NCBI GenBank assembly: GCA_963422655.1
Contig: OY730440.1
Coordinates: forward strand, 1,922,001-1,986,000
Origin: CATQHS01 sp963422655
GTDB lineage: Bacteria; Actinomycetota; Acidimicrobiia; Acidimicrobiales; Aldehydirespiratoraceae
DNA: 64,000 nt
Reading direction: 5' to 3'
Under the pieces are notes generated by a model, which made no database searches, was not told the origin of the DNA, and was given only the letters and a program-made list of their open reading frames with translations. Positions 8,983-17,009 of this stretch are shown piece after piece. A program made the position numbers and the translations under genes. How positions within the stretch are numbered: position 1 is the stretch's first letter; each line of letters starts with the position of its first letter.

Positions 8983-10359
8983 TTACGAAGAAGTGGGTAT
9001 TTCTCTTGGTCTGCGGGTGAACACAGATCGGCTTGCAGCTCGCAAGAAACTTGCATCGCTGGTTCGTGGGAACCAGGTCGAGAGCCAAGCCACTCGGGTT
9101 GTTCTGTGGTAAACGACCATGAGAAGAAGATATCGGCATATCATGCCGGCAGTCATGGCCCAGGCTGCGGCTTCGACGTCAAGTTTTGAGTAGAGCAAGA
9201 GAAGCGTGCAGAGGTTGACACACAGTCCCAAAAAGACTGCCCACGAACAGATAGCGGGGAGGTTAGTGCCTTTGAAGTGTGTCATGAGTATCCCGGAAGC
9301 GGCATATGCAAGTATACCGGGTGCGATGATCCAAAGCAGCGGAACTACCGGCAGGAAAGCTTCCGAAAGAAGGAGGCCGATCAGTGGTGTACTGAGCACG
9401 AGAAAAGTAATAAGAGGAACGGCGGTAAATATAGAGACAAGGCGTAAGCAGAGCGCAACCAGTTCGGTATGCCCGGTGCCTGCAATACGAGGTAGCAGTG
9501 CTTTCCCGATCGAGTTAGATATCAACATGAAGGCGAGCATGAATGCACTTGCCGTGGAGAACAGACCAATTTCGGTCTGGCTCGATATCAACCCGAGAAC
9601 CACAACACCGATTTGAGGTTCTAGAGCGTTTCCGATCCGCGCTATATGGAATTTAAAACCGTAGCTGAGAATGCGAGTTAAGTTCTGGCGGCGGGGCATC
9701 TCGAAGGCCAGCCCGCAATGCTTTCGCAGGTCTAGTAAACAAGCGACTACCATGACGAAATGACCGATGGCGAATGATACGACCGCTCCGTTCACCCCAA
9801 GCCTTTGGTACCAAACAAAAATCAGGATTGTCAGCATATTCACTACGACACGGAGCATTGAGAAAATCGCTAGACGCCTGAAGCGTCTGTGGGCAACGAG
9901 TTGATGATCGAGCGATACAGAGATCACCGTAAGCGGAATCAATAGAAGCGTAAGTAGGAATGTGTTTGTCTCTGCTCTTTGGAAGAAGCTGATATCGCTG
10001 TAGATCAGCGGAATCGCCAGTGCGACAGCGGATCCTCCACCGATGAGACCGATGATCATGGCAGAGGACACGCCTTGAGAAACACTTATATGTCTCGCCA
10101 TGACAAAGTACTGTGTACCCTGGGCAGCACCAGGCGTGAAGGCTAAACCGAGTAGAGTCCCGAACACAATACAGACGGCATAGGCCCCTCTTCCTTCGGG
10201 ACGAAGGATATTGGAAAGGATTACCTGTATCAGGAAGCTCAGTACAGCCACACCGGCCAAGGTCAGGAACATTACAGACACGTCCTGCCCGCCGGTTGTG
10301 CCTGGAACTTTTAGAACATCTGCTTTTCTTGGCTTCAATTTGAAAGGATGCTCTTGCAA
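8983..10359 (-). CDS. Polysaccharide flippase (Wzx/MATE-like oligosaccharide exporter)
   Basis: A 458-residue membrane protein with about 12-14 hydrophobic segments. The N-terminal helices contain VSVMFLTLAGVAVLSFLIQVILSN in spirit, and a conserved-looking loop reads ILRPEGRGAYAV, typical of polysaccharide transporters of the MOP superfamily. It would flip lipid-linked oligosaccharide units across the membrane. The frame opens at TTG 10359, but a start at a later ATG is possible. It begins 6 bases after the GT2 gene stop, which indicates an operon in the order GT2, flippase, GT4, ligase. Confidence 0.85.
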   Translation of the reverse strand: MQEHPFKLKPRKADVLKVPGTTGGQDVSVMFLTLAGVAVLSFLIQVILSNILRPEGRGAYAVCIVFGTLLGLAFTPGAAQGTQYFVMARHISVSQGVSSAMIIGLIGGGSAVALAIPLIYSDISFFQRAETNTFLLTLLLIPLTVISVSLDHQLVAHRRFRRLAIFSMLRVVVNMLTILIFVWYQRLGVNGAVVSFAIGHFVMVVACLLDLRKHCGLAFEMPRRQNLTRILSYGFKFHIARIGNALEPQIGVVVLGLISSQTEIGLFSTASAFMLAFMLISNSIGKALLPRIAGTGHTELVALCLRLVSIFTAVPLITFLVLSTPLIGLLLSEAFLPVVPLLWIIAPGILAYAASGILMTHFKGTNLPAICSWAVFLGLCVNLCTLLLLYSKLDVEAAAWAMTAGMICRYLLLMVVYHRTTRVAWLSTWFPRTSDASFLRAASRSVFTRRPREIPTSS

Positions 10360-10365
10360 GCAGAT

Positions 10366-11406
10366 CTAATCCAGCGGTGTGCCGGGCCGGATATCATGTC
10401 GGCCCCCTCTGGAGAGCCGGGCCGGAACCAAGAAGCCGATCCCCCAGCTCAGGTGCATGGCTGTGAGAACCAGCGGAAGGAAGGCAACCAACGCTTCCCG
10501 CCGCCTGAAACCCACGACCACCGACCCGACCACAATGGTCATGATGTATGTAAACAGAAGGATCGCTATTGGCCCCAAGATTCCGACGAGGGCCAACACC
10601 CCCCCAGCCGCAAAAGCCAGAACCAACGCAGGAGAGGCAAGGTGGCGAAGGCGGGCCGAAGTCGGGTGTTTCCAAATCACAACTGACTTCCATCGTCCGT
10701 AATTGAAATATTGGTTTGTCAGTGCCCAGAGCGTGCTCCGAGGCCGGTAACTCGATACCAGTTCTGGATCGAACCATATGATCTTCCCCTGCTTCCGCAA
10801 CCGGTAGTTGAGTTCGTAGTCCTGATTTCGAGCCAGTGAGGTATCGTATCCTCCGATCTCTTCCAGAGTCTCCCGCCGGAACACGCCCAGAAAAGCGGTA
10901 TCGGTGACTCCTTCTTTTCCCCTCAGACGATGGCGAGAGTTGCCCACTCCCAGTGGGGTGGTCATAGCTATCGCGACGGTCTTTTCGAATAGGGTAGTTC
11001 CTACCGGTTGTTGCCATCCACCGATATTTGCTGCGCCTGTCCGCTCCAACGTTTCCACGGCTCGACTCACGTACTCGGTTGGAAAAGTAACGTGAGAGTC
11101 ACATCGTATTATGATATCGCCGGTTGCCGACTCAAAGCCCAAGTTGCCTCCGTGCCCCGTAGATTTATCCGGATTCGCAATTAGCCGTACCTCCGGGTAG
11201 TCCTGCCGGATGAGTTCAGATGTAGCTGGCGTGTCGGAACCATCGGCTACGAGAATTTCTATCGGACCTGCGTAGTCTTGGGCCAGGATCGAATCTATAC
11301 TTTGAGATATATACGCTTCAGCATTGCGAGTCGGGATCACTACCGAAATGCTAGGGGGTATTGAAGAAACTTCTGAGTCTGAGTTTGGGGAATTATGGGT
11401 GTTCAT
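10366..11406 (-). CDS. Glycosyltransferase family 2 with C-terminal membrane helices (ExoA-like)
   Basis: A 346-residue GT-A glycosyltransferase. Residues 20-45 carry SISVVIPTRNAEAYISQSID; the metal-binding region reads IIRCDSHVTF at about 99-108; NQDYELNYRLRKQG near 194-207 supplies the catalytic-base region. Two or three membrane helices follow from about residue 257 to 328. This layout resembles succinoglycan ExoA-type enzymes. It is the first gene of the minus-strand glycan cluster; a 136-base gap with an AT-rich stretch and a short tandem repeat lies upstream and may contain the promoter. Confidence 0.9.
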   Translation of the reverse strand: MNTHNSPNSDSEVSSIPPSISVVIPTRNAEAYISQSIDSILAQDYAGPIEILVADGSDTPATSELIRQDYPEVRLIANPDKSTGHGGNLGFESATGDIIIRCDSHVTFPTEYVSRAVETLERTGAANIGGWQQPVGTTLFEKTVAIAMTTPLGVGNSRHRLRGKEGVTDTAFLGVFRRETLEEIGGYDTSLARNQDYELNYRLRKQGKIIWFDPELVSSYRPRSTLWALTNQYFNYGRWKSVVIWKHPTSARLRHLASPALVLAFAAGGVLALVGILGPIAILLFTYIMTIVVGSVVVGFRRREALVAFLPLVLTAMHLSWGIGFLVPARLSRGGRHDIRPGTPLD

Positions 11407-11444
11407 GAGTGGATATTCATTTAGATCGTTTGGTACGGTCCCTG

Positions 11445-11474
11445 GTGAAGCTCACTGTCGTGAAGCTCACTGTC
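11445..11474. repeat. Two head-to-tail copies of a 15-base unit
   Basis: The unit GTGAAGCTCACTGTC occurs at 11445-11459 and 11460-11474 without mismatch. It lies upstream of the GT2 gene, in the presumed promoter region of the polysaccharide cluster. Confidence 0.9.
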
Positions 11475-11542
11475 ATATTCCTGATTACTGGGTATGAGCG
11501 GACTGGTATCGAAATCAAGTTGAGATAGATCGGACAAGGGGT

Positions 11543-12352
11543 TTAGTTCGGGCAGCCTGTTTCTGTGAGTATCTGGGGTAGTCGGCCTGATTTGAAGGAT
11601 GTCACCACACCGTCGACAACATTGAATACGACTCGGTAGTTGCGGTCCCCAGGATCAGTAGGTACGAAGATGAGGTCGGTACTGTTGTCGGGCTGAGTTT
11701 TGCGTTGGATCTTGTCGCCGAAAAGGCCGATCACCACGTCTTGGGTTGTGCCGATGCCTACACCGGATCGGGTGGTGATAGGGCCGTCTTTGATGTCGAC
11801 GCGTTCGATGGTTCCCTCATGGACCAGAAATGTGATCCCTTCGGGGCCTTCATGCGGCACGGTGTGGAAACATTCGGTTGACGAGTTCAGAGGGATAAAG
11901 ACCGTTCCAGCCGCTTCTTGTGCCCTGTTCACGGTCATCCCGAAGGTCACCGCGCCTAAGCCGACAGTGGACACGGCCGAGTCGGCATCAAGGGTAGGCG
12001 GTCCGTAGTCGTCGGCGTTGGGAGGCACGGTGGTAGGCACCGGGATGGTCGTTGGCGGTGGCTCGGTCGTGACGGTGGTGACGGTGGTGACGATGGTGAC
12101 CTCGCTGGTGCTGGGGGCGGGGTTCGGTTCCTGTTCGGTTCCGTCGACCTCGGTTTCTTCTGCCTGCACTGTGGCTTGGTCGCCGTCGTTACCGGTCAAG
12201 AGCCATGCGCCGGCTCCGGCCAGAGCGATGAGTACGGCTACGACACTCAGGATCAGCCCCCACCTGATGCGGGGTGGTTCATGGAGAGCCCTGTACGGGG
12301 TCGGGTCGTAAGACTGCGGTTCCTGCTCGATGGCTATAAGACTACGTGCCAT
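11543..12352 (-). CDS. Single-pass membrane protein with Thr/Pro linker and small external domain
   Basis: About 269 residues from ATG 12352. A cytoplasmic N-tail of about 35 residues precedes one membrane segment (GLILSVVAVLIALAGAGAWLL). Then comes a low-complexity stretch rich in Thr, Val and Pro (including TIVTTVTTVTTEPPPTTIPV) and an external domain of about 130 residues. That domain begins STVGLGAVTFGMTVNRAQEA and ends SGRLPQILTETGCP. The GMTxxxAxEA-like opening recalls small repeat domains of secreted actinobacterial proteins, but I cannot name a family. Its start overlaps the presumed 5' end of the divergent NagZ-like gene. Confidence 0.65.
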   Translation of the reverse strand: MARSLIAIEQEPQSYDPTPYRALHEPPRIRWGLILSVVAVLIALAGAGAWLLTGNDGDQATVQAEETEVDGTEQEPNPAPSTSEVTIVTTVTTVTTEPPPTTIPVPTTVPPNADDYGPPTLDADSAVSTVGLGAVTFGMTVNRAQEAAGTVFIPLNSSTECFHTVPHEGPEGITFLVHEGTIERVDIKDGPITTRSGVGIGTTQDVVIGLFGDKIQRKTQPDNSTDLIFVPTDPGDRNYRVVFNVVDGVVTSFKSGRLPQILTETGCPN

Positions 12353-13598
12353 TAGCCCGTCACGCTCAACACTGGCCCATGTCGGGTCCATAGCCCACCG
12401 AACCCGAGTACTGGTAGGCTTGGTGCTAGCCGTTGCCGCCGTGACCTCGAGCTGCGGCGACGGGAGTGCTCCGGGGGCCGTCACCGGCGGGGCCGAGGTT
12501 CTCACCGCCACTACTACTGCCGCCACGACTGAGTCCGCTGGGCCTGTACCTGCCGCCACGACTGCTGCCGGGACTACGTCCTCTGTGGCCGGTGAGCCCA
12601 CTGCGGTGGCCGCCCGCCCGTCTGAGTGCACGGACCGGATTCCGCTGGCGACGGCCGCCGGTCAATTGGTACTGGCTCTGGCGGCCCAATCCGGGATCGG
12701 TGACCTCACCGGCGCCTTGATCGACGGCCGCCTCGGTGGTCTGGTACTCGTTGGTGACTTGGATGTCGGCATTGGTGCTGCTTTGGCCCCGCTGGCCCGA
12801 GTCTGGCCGCCACCGATAGTTGCCGTCGATGAGGAGGGTGGTTCTGTTCAGCGTCTCGGCTCCGTCTTGGGGGAACTGCCCTCGGCTCGGTTCGTGGGCG
12901 ACAGCGGCGACCCGACCGTTGCTTTCGAGCTGGGTCGCGCCCGGGCCGCCGGTGCGGCCGGTCTGGGAATCACCATGATCCTGGCCCCCAATCTCGATGT
13001 CGGGAACTCATCGGGTGTGGTCGAGCGGACCTACGGTGACGACGCCGATACGGTGACAAGATTCGGACTGGCTTACGCGGCCGGTCTGACTGTCGGTGGT
13101 GTAGTGCCGGTGGTCAAGCACTTTCCCGGGCATGGATCGACCGAAGCCGATTCGCATTTGGTGCTGCCGGTCACGCCACCGCTCGACCGTCTGCGCCGAG
13201 CCGACCTGGTGCCCTTCGTCGCGGCTGCCCGCCGGGTCCCGGCCGTGATGATGGGCCATCTGGCCGTTCCCGGCCTCACCGGCAGCGAACCGGCCACCCT
13301 GTCGGGCCCTGCGGTCGATCTGCTGCGAAAGGATCTGGGGTTCGGAGGCCTGCTGATGACCGACGATCTGGCCATGGATGCTCTCGACCCCCTCACCGTG
13401 GCCGAAGCGGCCGAACTGGCCTTGGCGGCGGGCCACGATCTACTCATCGCCGGCCCCTCACAGGACGCCGTGACGGCCGTAGATCGTCTGGCGGATGCAG
13501 TTACGGACGGGCGACTCGACCGCAGCCGAATCGATCAGGCCCTGATCCGAGTGCTGGCCGTCAAAGGCCTCGATCCCTGCGCCATGGTTGCCGGGTGA
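12330..13598 (+). CDS. nagZ: Glycoside hydrolase family 3 beta-N-acetylhexosaminidase, lipoprotein (NagZ-like)
   Basis: Up to 422 residues. The N-terminal hydrophobic stretch VLVGLVLAVAAVTSSC looks like a lipoprotein signal with the Cys as the lipidated residue. A Thr/Ala-rich linker follows, then a GH3 catalytic domain with VDEEGGSVQRL, VVKHFPGHGSTEADSH (the NagZ KHFPGHG(x)4DSH signature) and the nucleophile region GLLMTDDLAMDAL. It would remove N-acetylglucosamine from cell-wall muropeptides outside the membrane. The ATG at 12330 gives an unusually long n-region and overlaps the divergent gene; a start further in, such as TTG near 12417, is equally plausible. Confidence 0.9.
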   Translation: MAIRLRAISPSRSTLAHVGSIAHRTRVLVGLVLAVAAVTSSCGDGSAPGAVTGGAEVLTATTTAATTESAGPVPAATTAAGTTSSVAGEPTAVAARPSECTDRIPLATAAGQLVLALAAQSGIGDLTGALIDGRLGGLVLVGDLDVGIGAALAPLARVWPPPIVAVDEEGGSVQRLGSVLGELPSARFVGDSGDPTVAFELGRARAAGAAGLGITMILAPNLDVGNSSGVVERTYGDDADTVTRFGLAYAAGLTVGGVVPVVKHFPGHGSTEADSHLVLPVTPPLDRLRRADLVPFVAAARRVPAVMMGHLAVPGLTGSEPATLSGPAVDLLRKDLGFGGLLMTDDLAMDALDPLTVAEAAELALAAGHDLLIAGPSQDAVTAVDRLADAVTDGRLDRSRIDQALIRVLAVKGLDPCAMVAG

Positions 13599-13642
13599 GC
13601 CCGAGTGAACCATTACGAGCGCTGGAAGTTCTCGAGCATGTG

Positions 13643-13718
13643 TGGTGGGCCGCCCGGGGCTCGAACCCGGCACCTTGGGATTAAAAGTCCCCTGCTCTAC
13701 CCGATGAGCTAGCGACCC
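13643..13718 (-). tRNA. tRNA-Lys (anticodon TTT)
   Basis: Read on the minus strand, the 7-bp acceptor stem GGGTCGC/GCGGCCC pairs (one G-T pair), the D-stem is GCTC/GAGC, the anticodon loop is CTTTTAA with anticodon TTT, and the T-arm is CCGGG TTCGAGC CCCGG. The discriminator base is A, and the CCA end is encoded. The first pair of the anticodon stem is a G-A mismatch. It lies in the gap between the NagZ-like gene and a P450 gene. Confidence 0.95.
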
Positions 13719-13792
13719 TCTGTGAGCGTAGGCCGTGAACGGCCCGTTCCGATCCCGGAGACAGCCTCCGGCCGCCTACCTAGGATGAAGCA

Positions 13793-15031
13793 ATGAGCGA
13801 GGCCCACGAGCTCGTCGCCGGGCTCGACCTGTACGATCCCACCTTCATAGCCGACCCTTACCCTCGGCTCGGCCAGCTCCGGGAAGTGACGCCGGTGTTC
13901 CGCAACGAGCTGACCGGCCAATGGATGCTCACCCGGTTCGACGACGTGCACGAGACACTGAGGGATCGTCGGCTGGGCCGCACCTACCACCACCGCTACA
14001 CCGACAGCGAGCTGCCGGGCCCCGGACCGGATCCGCGTTGGGCCTCGTTCAACCAGCACGAGAGATGGTCGTTGTTGAGTCTTGAACCCCCCGACCACAG
14101 TCGCATACGGCGGCTGGTCTCGAAGGTGTTCACCCCCCGATCGGTGACGGTGCTGCTCCCTGTCATCTCCGCGCTTTCCCAAGAGTTACTGGGTAGATGC
14201 CGGGAACTGCAGAGTTTCGACCTGCTGGCCGACTACGCCCAACCCTTCTCTGTAGGGGTTATCTGCTCGGTGCTGGGCGTTCCACATCGTGACACCCACC
14301 GCTTGCTCGATTGGTCCCATGCCATCGTCAAGATGTATGAGTTGGCGGCCACGGACGAAATGAAGATCCGAGCCGACCGAGCCGCTGGTGAGTTCATCGA
14401 CTACACGCGGGCGCTGATCGAGGACAAACGTCGAACCCCCGACGGATTGCTGGTCTCGAACCTGGCTCGGGCCACCGATGGCGGTGACCGGCTCACCACC
14501 GACGAGATCGTCTCCACCACGATGGTCCTGCTCGAAGCCGGTCACGAAGCCACCGTCAACACCCTGGGGAACGGGATGAGGGCGTTGCTGACCCATCGTG
14601 ACCAGTGGCAGCGGTTGATCGGCGGAGAGGTGGATCCGGCCACCGCGGTGGAAGAACTGCTGCGTTACGACTCTCCCTTGCAGATGTTCGACCGATGGGT
14701 TCTCGAACCCGGTGTCGAGATCGCGGGCCAGTCCATGGCCGTGGGCGAAGTGGTGGCCATGCTCTTCGGGTCGGCCCAGCGTGATCCCCGTCGATTCGAC
14801 GCTCCCGACCGGTTCGATATTGGTCGGGGTGATCCCGCCCACATCGGTTTTGGTGGAGGCATCCATTTTTGCGTGGGAGCGCCGCTGGCTCGCCAAGAGC
14901 TGGCCGTGGCGCTCTCGGATCTCAGCCGGTGGTTCACCAATCTGGAACTTGCGGCCGAACCGGTCCATCACCCGACGTTCGTGCACCGCGGCCTCACCGA
15001 ACTGCGGTTGGCGAGCTCCCGGAACCGGTGA
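13793..15031 (+). CDS. Cytochrome P450
   Basis: A 412-residue bacterial P450. Markers in order: the B'/C region SLEPPDHSRIRRLVSKVFTPR, the I-helix oxygen-activation motif LLEAGHEATVN, the K-helix EELLR, and the haem loop FGGGIHFCVGAPLAR with the thiolate ligand at Cys360. It is a class I soluble enzyme that would need separate ferredoxin and reductase partners; none are adjacent. The substrate is unknown. ATG start preceded by AGGATG 6-11 bases upstream. It ends at a hairpin shared with the convergent DUF2237 gene. Confidence 0.95.
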   Translation: MSEAHELVAGLDLYDPTFIADPYPRLGQLREVTPVFRNELTGQWMLTRFDDVHETLRDRRLGRTYHHRYTDSELPGPGPDPRWASFNQHERWSLLSLEPPDHSRIRRLVSKVFTPRSVTVLLPVISALSQELLGRCRELQSFDLLADYAQPFSVGVICSVLGVPHRDTHRLLDWSHAIVKMYELAATDEMKIRADRAAGEFIDYTRALIEDKRRTPDGLLVSNLARATDGGDRLTTDEIVSTTMVLLEAGHEATVNTLGNGMRALLTHRDQWQRLIGGEVDPATAVEELLRYDSPLQMFDRWVLEPGVEIAGQSMAVGEVVAMLFGSAQRDPRRFDAPDRFDIGRGDPAHIGFGGGIHFCVGAPLARQELAVALSDLSRWFTNLELAAEPVHHPTFVHRGLTELRLASSRNR

Positions 15032-15057
15032 TCGCGATGCTGCTGACGTCGATGAGA

Positions 15058-15086
15058 GGTTTCACCGAGCTGCGGTCGGTGAAACC
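15058..15086. terminator. Perfect 11-bp hairpin between convergent genes
   Basis: GGTTTCACCGA (15058-15068) and TCGGTGAAACC (15076-15086) are perfect reverse complements around a 7-base loop. The site lies where the P450 gene (ending 15031) and the DUF2237 gene (ending 15062) converge, which suggests a bidirectional terminator. No T-run follows on either strand, so it is not a classic intrinsic terminator. Confidence 0.6.
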
Positions 15087-15451
15087 CCGGGCGGTTCGAA
15101 CCGGTGCGACTCCAAGTCGCTGCGGCTGATCCACTCCAGGGTCCGGGCGTGGGTCGCTTCGAGGACTACCGGAGGCGCGACCCCCGCTTCGAGCGCCTCG
15201 GCCCAGCGCGACGCGCCCAGACACCACCGATCACCGGGGCGAAGCCCAGCGAAACCGATCTGGGGGTGAGGCGTCGCCAAGTCGTTGCCAACCGCGGCGG
15301 AGAACTCGAGAAACTCGGCGGTGACCACCGCGCACACGGTGTGCACGCCGTGGTCATTGCCACCGGTGTTGCAGCACCCGTCCCGGAACCAGCCCGTGAG
15401 CGGGTCATGAGAACAGGGCTGGAGTTCTTGGCCCAATACGCTCTGCGCCAT
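15062..15451 (-). CDS. DUF2237 family protein
   Basis: About 129 residues from ATG 15451. It matches the conserved DUF2237 pattern closely: NVLG-like opening SVLGQELQPCSHDPLTGW, then FRDGCCNTGGNDHGVHTVC, AEFLEFS, DLATPHPQIGFAGLRPGDR and GVAPPVVLEATHARTLEW. The several invariant Cys and His suggest a metal or redox site, but the family has no established function known to me. A longer frame opens upstream; the ATG at 15451 starts exactly at the conserved region. Its 3' end runs into the hairpin shared with the P450 gene. Confidence 0.85.
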   Translation of the reverse strand: MAQSVLGQELQPCSHDPLTGWFRDGCCNTGGNDHGVHTVCAVVTAEFLEFSAAVGNDLATPHPQIGFAGLRPGDRWCLGASRWAEALEAGVAPPVVLEATHARTLEWISRSDLESHRFEPPGVSPTAAR

Positions 15452-15509
15452 GTGAGGAGTCTGGCATACCCACCGGCCCCGAAGCACCCGAACGGGAGAG
15501 TTCGCGGCG

Positions 15510-15547
15510 CCGACCGGCCATTACCGAGCCGACCGGCCATTACCGAG
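15510..15547. repeat. Two head-to-tail copies of a 19-base unit plus dyad
   Basis: CCGACCGGCCATTACCGAG occurs at 15510-15528 and 15529-15547. The second copy runs into a perfect dyad TACCGA-GGT-TCGGTA at 15541-15555, six bases before the GTG of the next small ORF. It could be an operator or an RNA hairpin; nothing else distinguishes these. Confidence 0.8.
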
Positions 15548-15561
15548 GTTCGGTAGGTACT

Positions 15562-15798
15562 GTGGATCGGGTGGGCGATGCTTCTGATCGGCTGAGCGAA
15601 AGTAGCGAAACCAACGGCGAGCTGACCCACCTGAAGCAGGATCTGGACCGCGTCGAGTCGGTGATGGCTGCCCTCGACGCCGGCGAGCGGGCCGAAGCCG
15701 AAGCTTTGGTCTCCGAATTGGCTCGCCGAACCGAAATGAGTTCGCCTCACCCCGCTCGAGCTTCCGGTATCTCGGCCAAGTCGTCGGAGGGGTCGTGA
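15562..15798 (+). CDS. Small helical protein of unknown function
   Basis: A 78-residue frame starting at GTG. The central part HLKQDLDRVESVMAALDAGE is a regular amphipathic helix pattern similar to the short N-terminal helices of DksA/TraR-like or other small actinobacterial coiled-coil proteins, but there is no zinc-finger Cys motif. Its last 17 codons overlap the 3' end of the convergent metallopeptidase gene and lie in a duplicated 21-base segment. It is plausible but unproven as a gene. Confidence 0.45.
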   Translation: MDRVGDASDRLSESSETNGELTHLKQDLDRVESVMAALDAGERAEAEALVSELARRTEMSSPHPARASGISAKSSEGS

Positions 15799-16346
15799 GC
15801 GAGCGGCGTCGGCGGTGCCGCAGGCGCTGGAGTCGGCGGTATCTCGGCCAAGTCGTCGAAGGCGAGGAGGTAGCCCGCAGCCCGTTCCGAGAGCGGATTG
15901 CGATTCACGAGCTCGTAGAAGGCAGCCGAGTGGTCGGGCACGACGAGATGGGCCAGCTCGTGGACGATCACGTAGTCGAGCACCCACGGCGGCACTTCCG
16001 TCAGCCGGCTCGATATGCGGATGTGTCCCGTCCCGGTCGTGCATGATCCCCAGCGATAACGCTGATTGGTGGACCAACGAATGGAGACGGGTTCGGGCAG
16101 ATCGAACCGGTGAGCCACTCGGCGGGCTCGGTCTTCGAGGTCGACGTTGTAACAGCGGCGCTCTTTCTCCATGCGGGCGACGATGCCGGAGACGGTTCGG
16201 TGCTCCTCTTCGGGCGACATCCAGTCGGGGATGCGGATTTGGACGACGCCTTTCACGATGCGGGCCGAAACAGTTTTGATCCGTTTGGCGCTGCGGATGA
16301 CCCGCACCGGATACCCACCCCGCCAAGCCGGGAGGTCAGCGGTCAC
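15747..16346 (-). CDS. YgjP-like metal-dependent hydrolase (DUF45/WLM, zincin)
   Basis: About 199 residues. The zinc motif HELAH sits in DYVIVHELAHLVVPDHSAAF, preceded by RYRWGSCTTGTGHIRISSRL, the typical YgjP/SprT-like arrangement. These proteins are small zincin-type metallopeptidases; substrates are mostly unknown. GTG 16346 is chosen because it begins just before the conserved region and overlaps the stop of the upstream histidine phosphatase gene (GTGA), so the two are probably co-transcribed. The C-terminal tail repeats DDLAEIP twice around a Pro/Ala stretch because of a duplicated 21-base segment. Confidence 0.85.
   Translation of the reverse strand: MTADLPAWRGGYPVRVIRSAKRIKTVSARIVKGVVQIRIPDWMSPEEEHRTVSGIVARMEKERRCYNVDLEDRARRVAHRFDLPEPVSIRWSTNQRYRWGSCTTGTGHIRISSRLTEVPPWVLDYVIVHELAHLVVPDHSAAFYELVNRNPLSERAAGYLLAFDDLAEIPPTPAPAAPPTPLAHDPSDDLAEIPEARAG
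15766..15858. repeat. Direct repeat of 21 bases within the metallopeptidase tail
   Basis: GGTATCTCGGCCAAGTCGTCG occurs at 15766-15786 and again at 15838-15858, 72 bases apart, in the same reading frame of the minus-strand gene. It duplicates the peptide DDLAEIP in that gene and supplies the C-terminus of the overlapping plus-strand small ORF. Confidence 0.9.
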
Positions 16347-16936
16347 CGGGTCTCCGTGACAGCCGGATCGGCGTCGTGTCCGACCAGGGTCACCCGGCGG
16401 CCCAGGTGGGACCGCCCGGCGCCGACGGCGAACCAGCGACCGTGGAGGTGGTCGATCCGTCCAGAATCGTCGCCGAGATGGCGTTCCAACCCGTAGATGA
16501 CACCGGCGTGGGAGACAGCGAGAACATGGCCCGATCCGCTCCCGTCGGATATCCGATGCAGTGCGGCCAAGGCTCGATTCGCTACCGACGAGTCGGGTTC
16601 CCACCCGGGCGGGTACCGGCCCTGGTCGATATGACCGGGATAGTCCCGCTCGATCTCGGCCCGAGTGAGACCCTGCCAGGCCCCGGCATCGCGCTCGCGC
16701 CAGTCGGCATCGACGGTGACCGGCCCCACCTCGAGCACCTCGGCTATCAAGACCGCAGTGGCGTGGGCCCGGTCGAGATCGCTGGTCACCACGGAGTCGA
16801 TGCCGTTCAATGCCGCGGCTGCAGCCCGGGCCTGGACCATCCCGGTGTGGGTCAGAGGTGGATCGGCTTGGCCCTGCCATCGGCCGGACTGATTCCACTC
16901 CGACTGGGCATGCCGGATGACCAAGATGTTCAACAT
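16343..16936 (-). CDS. Histidine phosphatase superfamily protein (phosphoglycerate mutase-like)
   Basis: About 197 residues starting at ATG 16936. The catalytic phospho-His lies in LVIRHAQSEWN (RHG motif variant RHA), with WRERDAGAWQGLT (acid/base Glu region) and the second His in AVSHAGVIYGLE. Such enzymes hydrolyse phosphate esters or act as mutases; the substrate is not readable. A longer frame opens upstream at 17017 but is not conserved in type. The gene lies next to mshA, as does gpm1 near mshA in M. tuberculosis. Confidence 0.88.
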   Translation of the reverse strand: MLNILVIRHAQSEWNQSGRWQGQADPPLTHTGMVQARAAAAALNGIDSVVTSDLDRAHATAVLIAEVLEVGPVTVDADWRERDAGAWQGLTRAEIERDYPGHIDQGRYPPGWEPDSSVANRALAALHRISDGSGSGHVLAVSHAGVIYGLERHLGDDSGRIDHLHGRWFAVGAGRSHLGRRVTLVGHDADPAVTETR

Positions 16937-17009
16937 GACGAGGCCTGACCGTACCGGTAGCCGTTGACAGCCTCGCGGATGGGCCCAGGAAAGGGTTAGC
17001 ATCGTCGTC

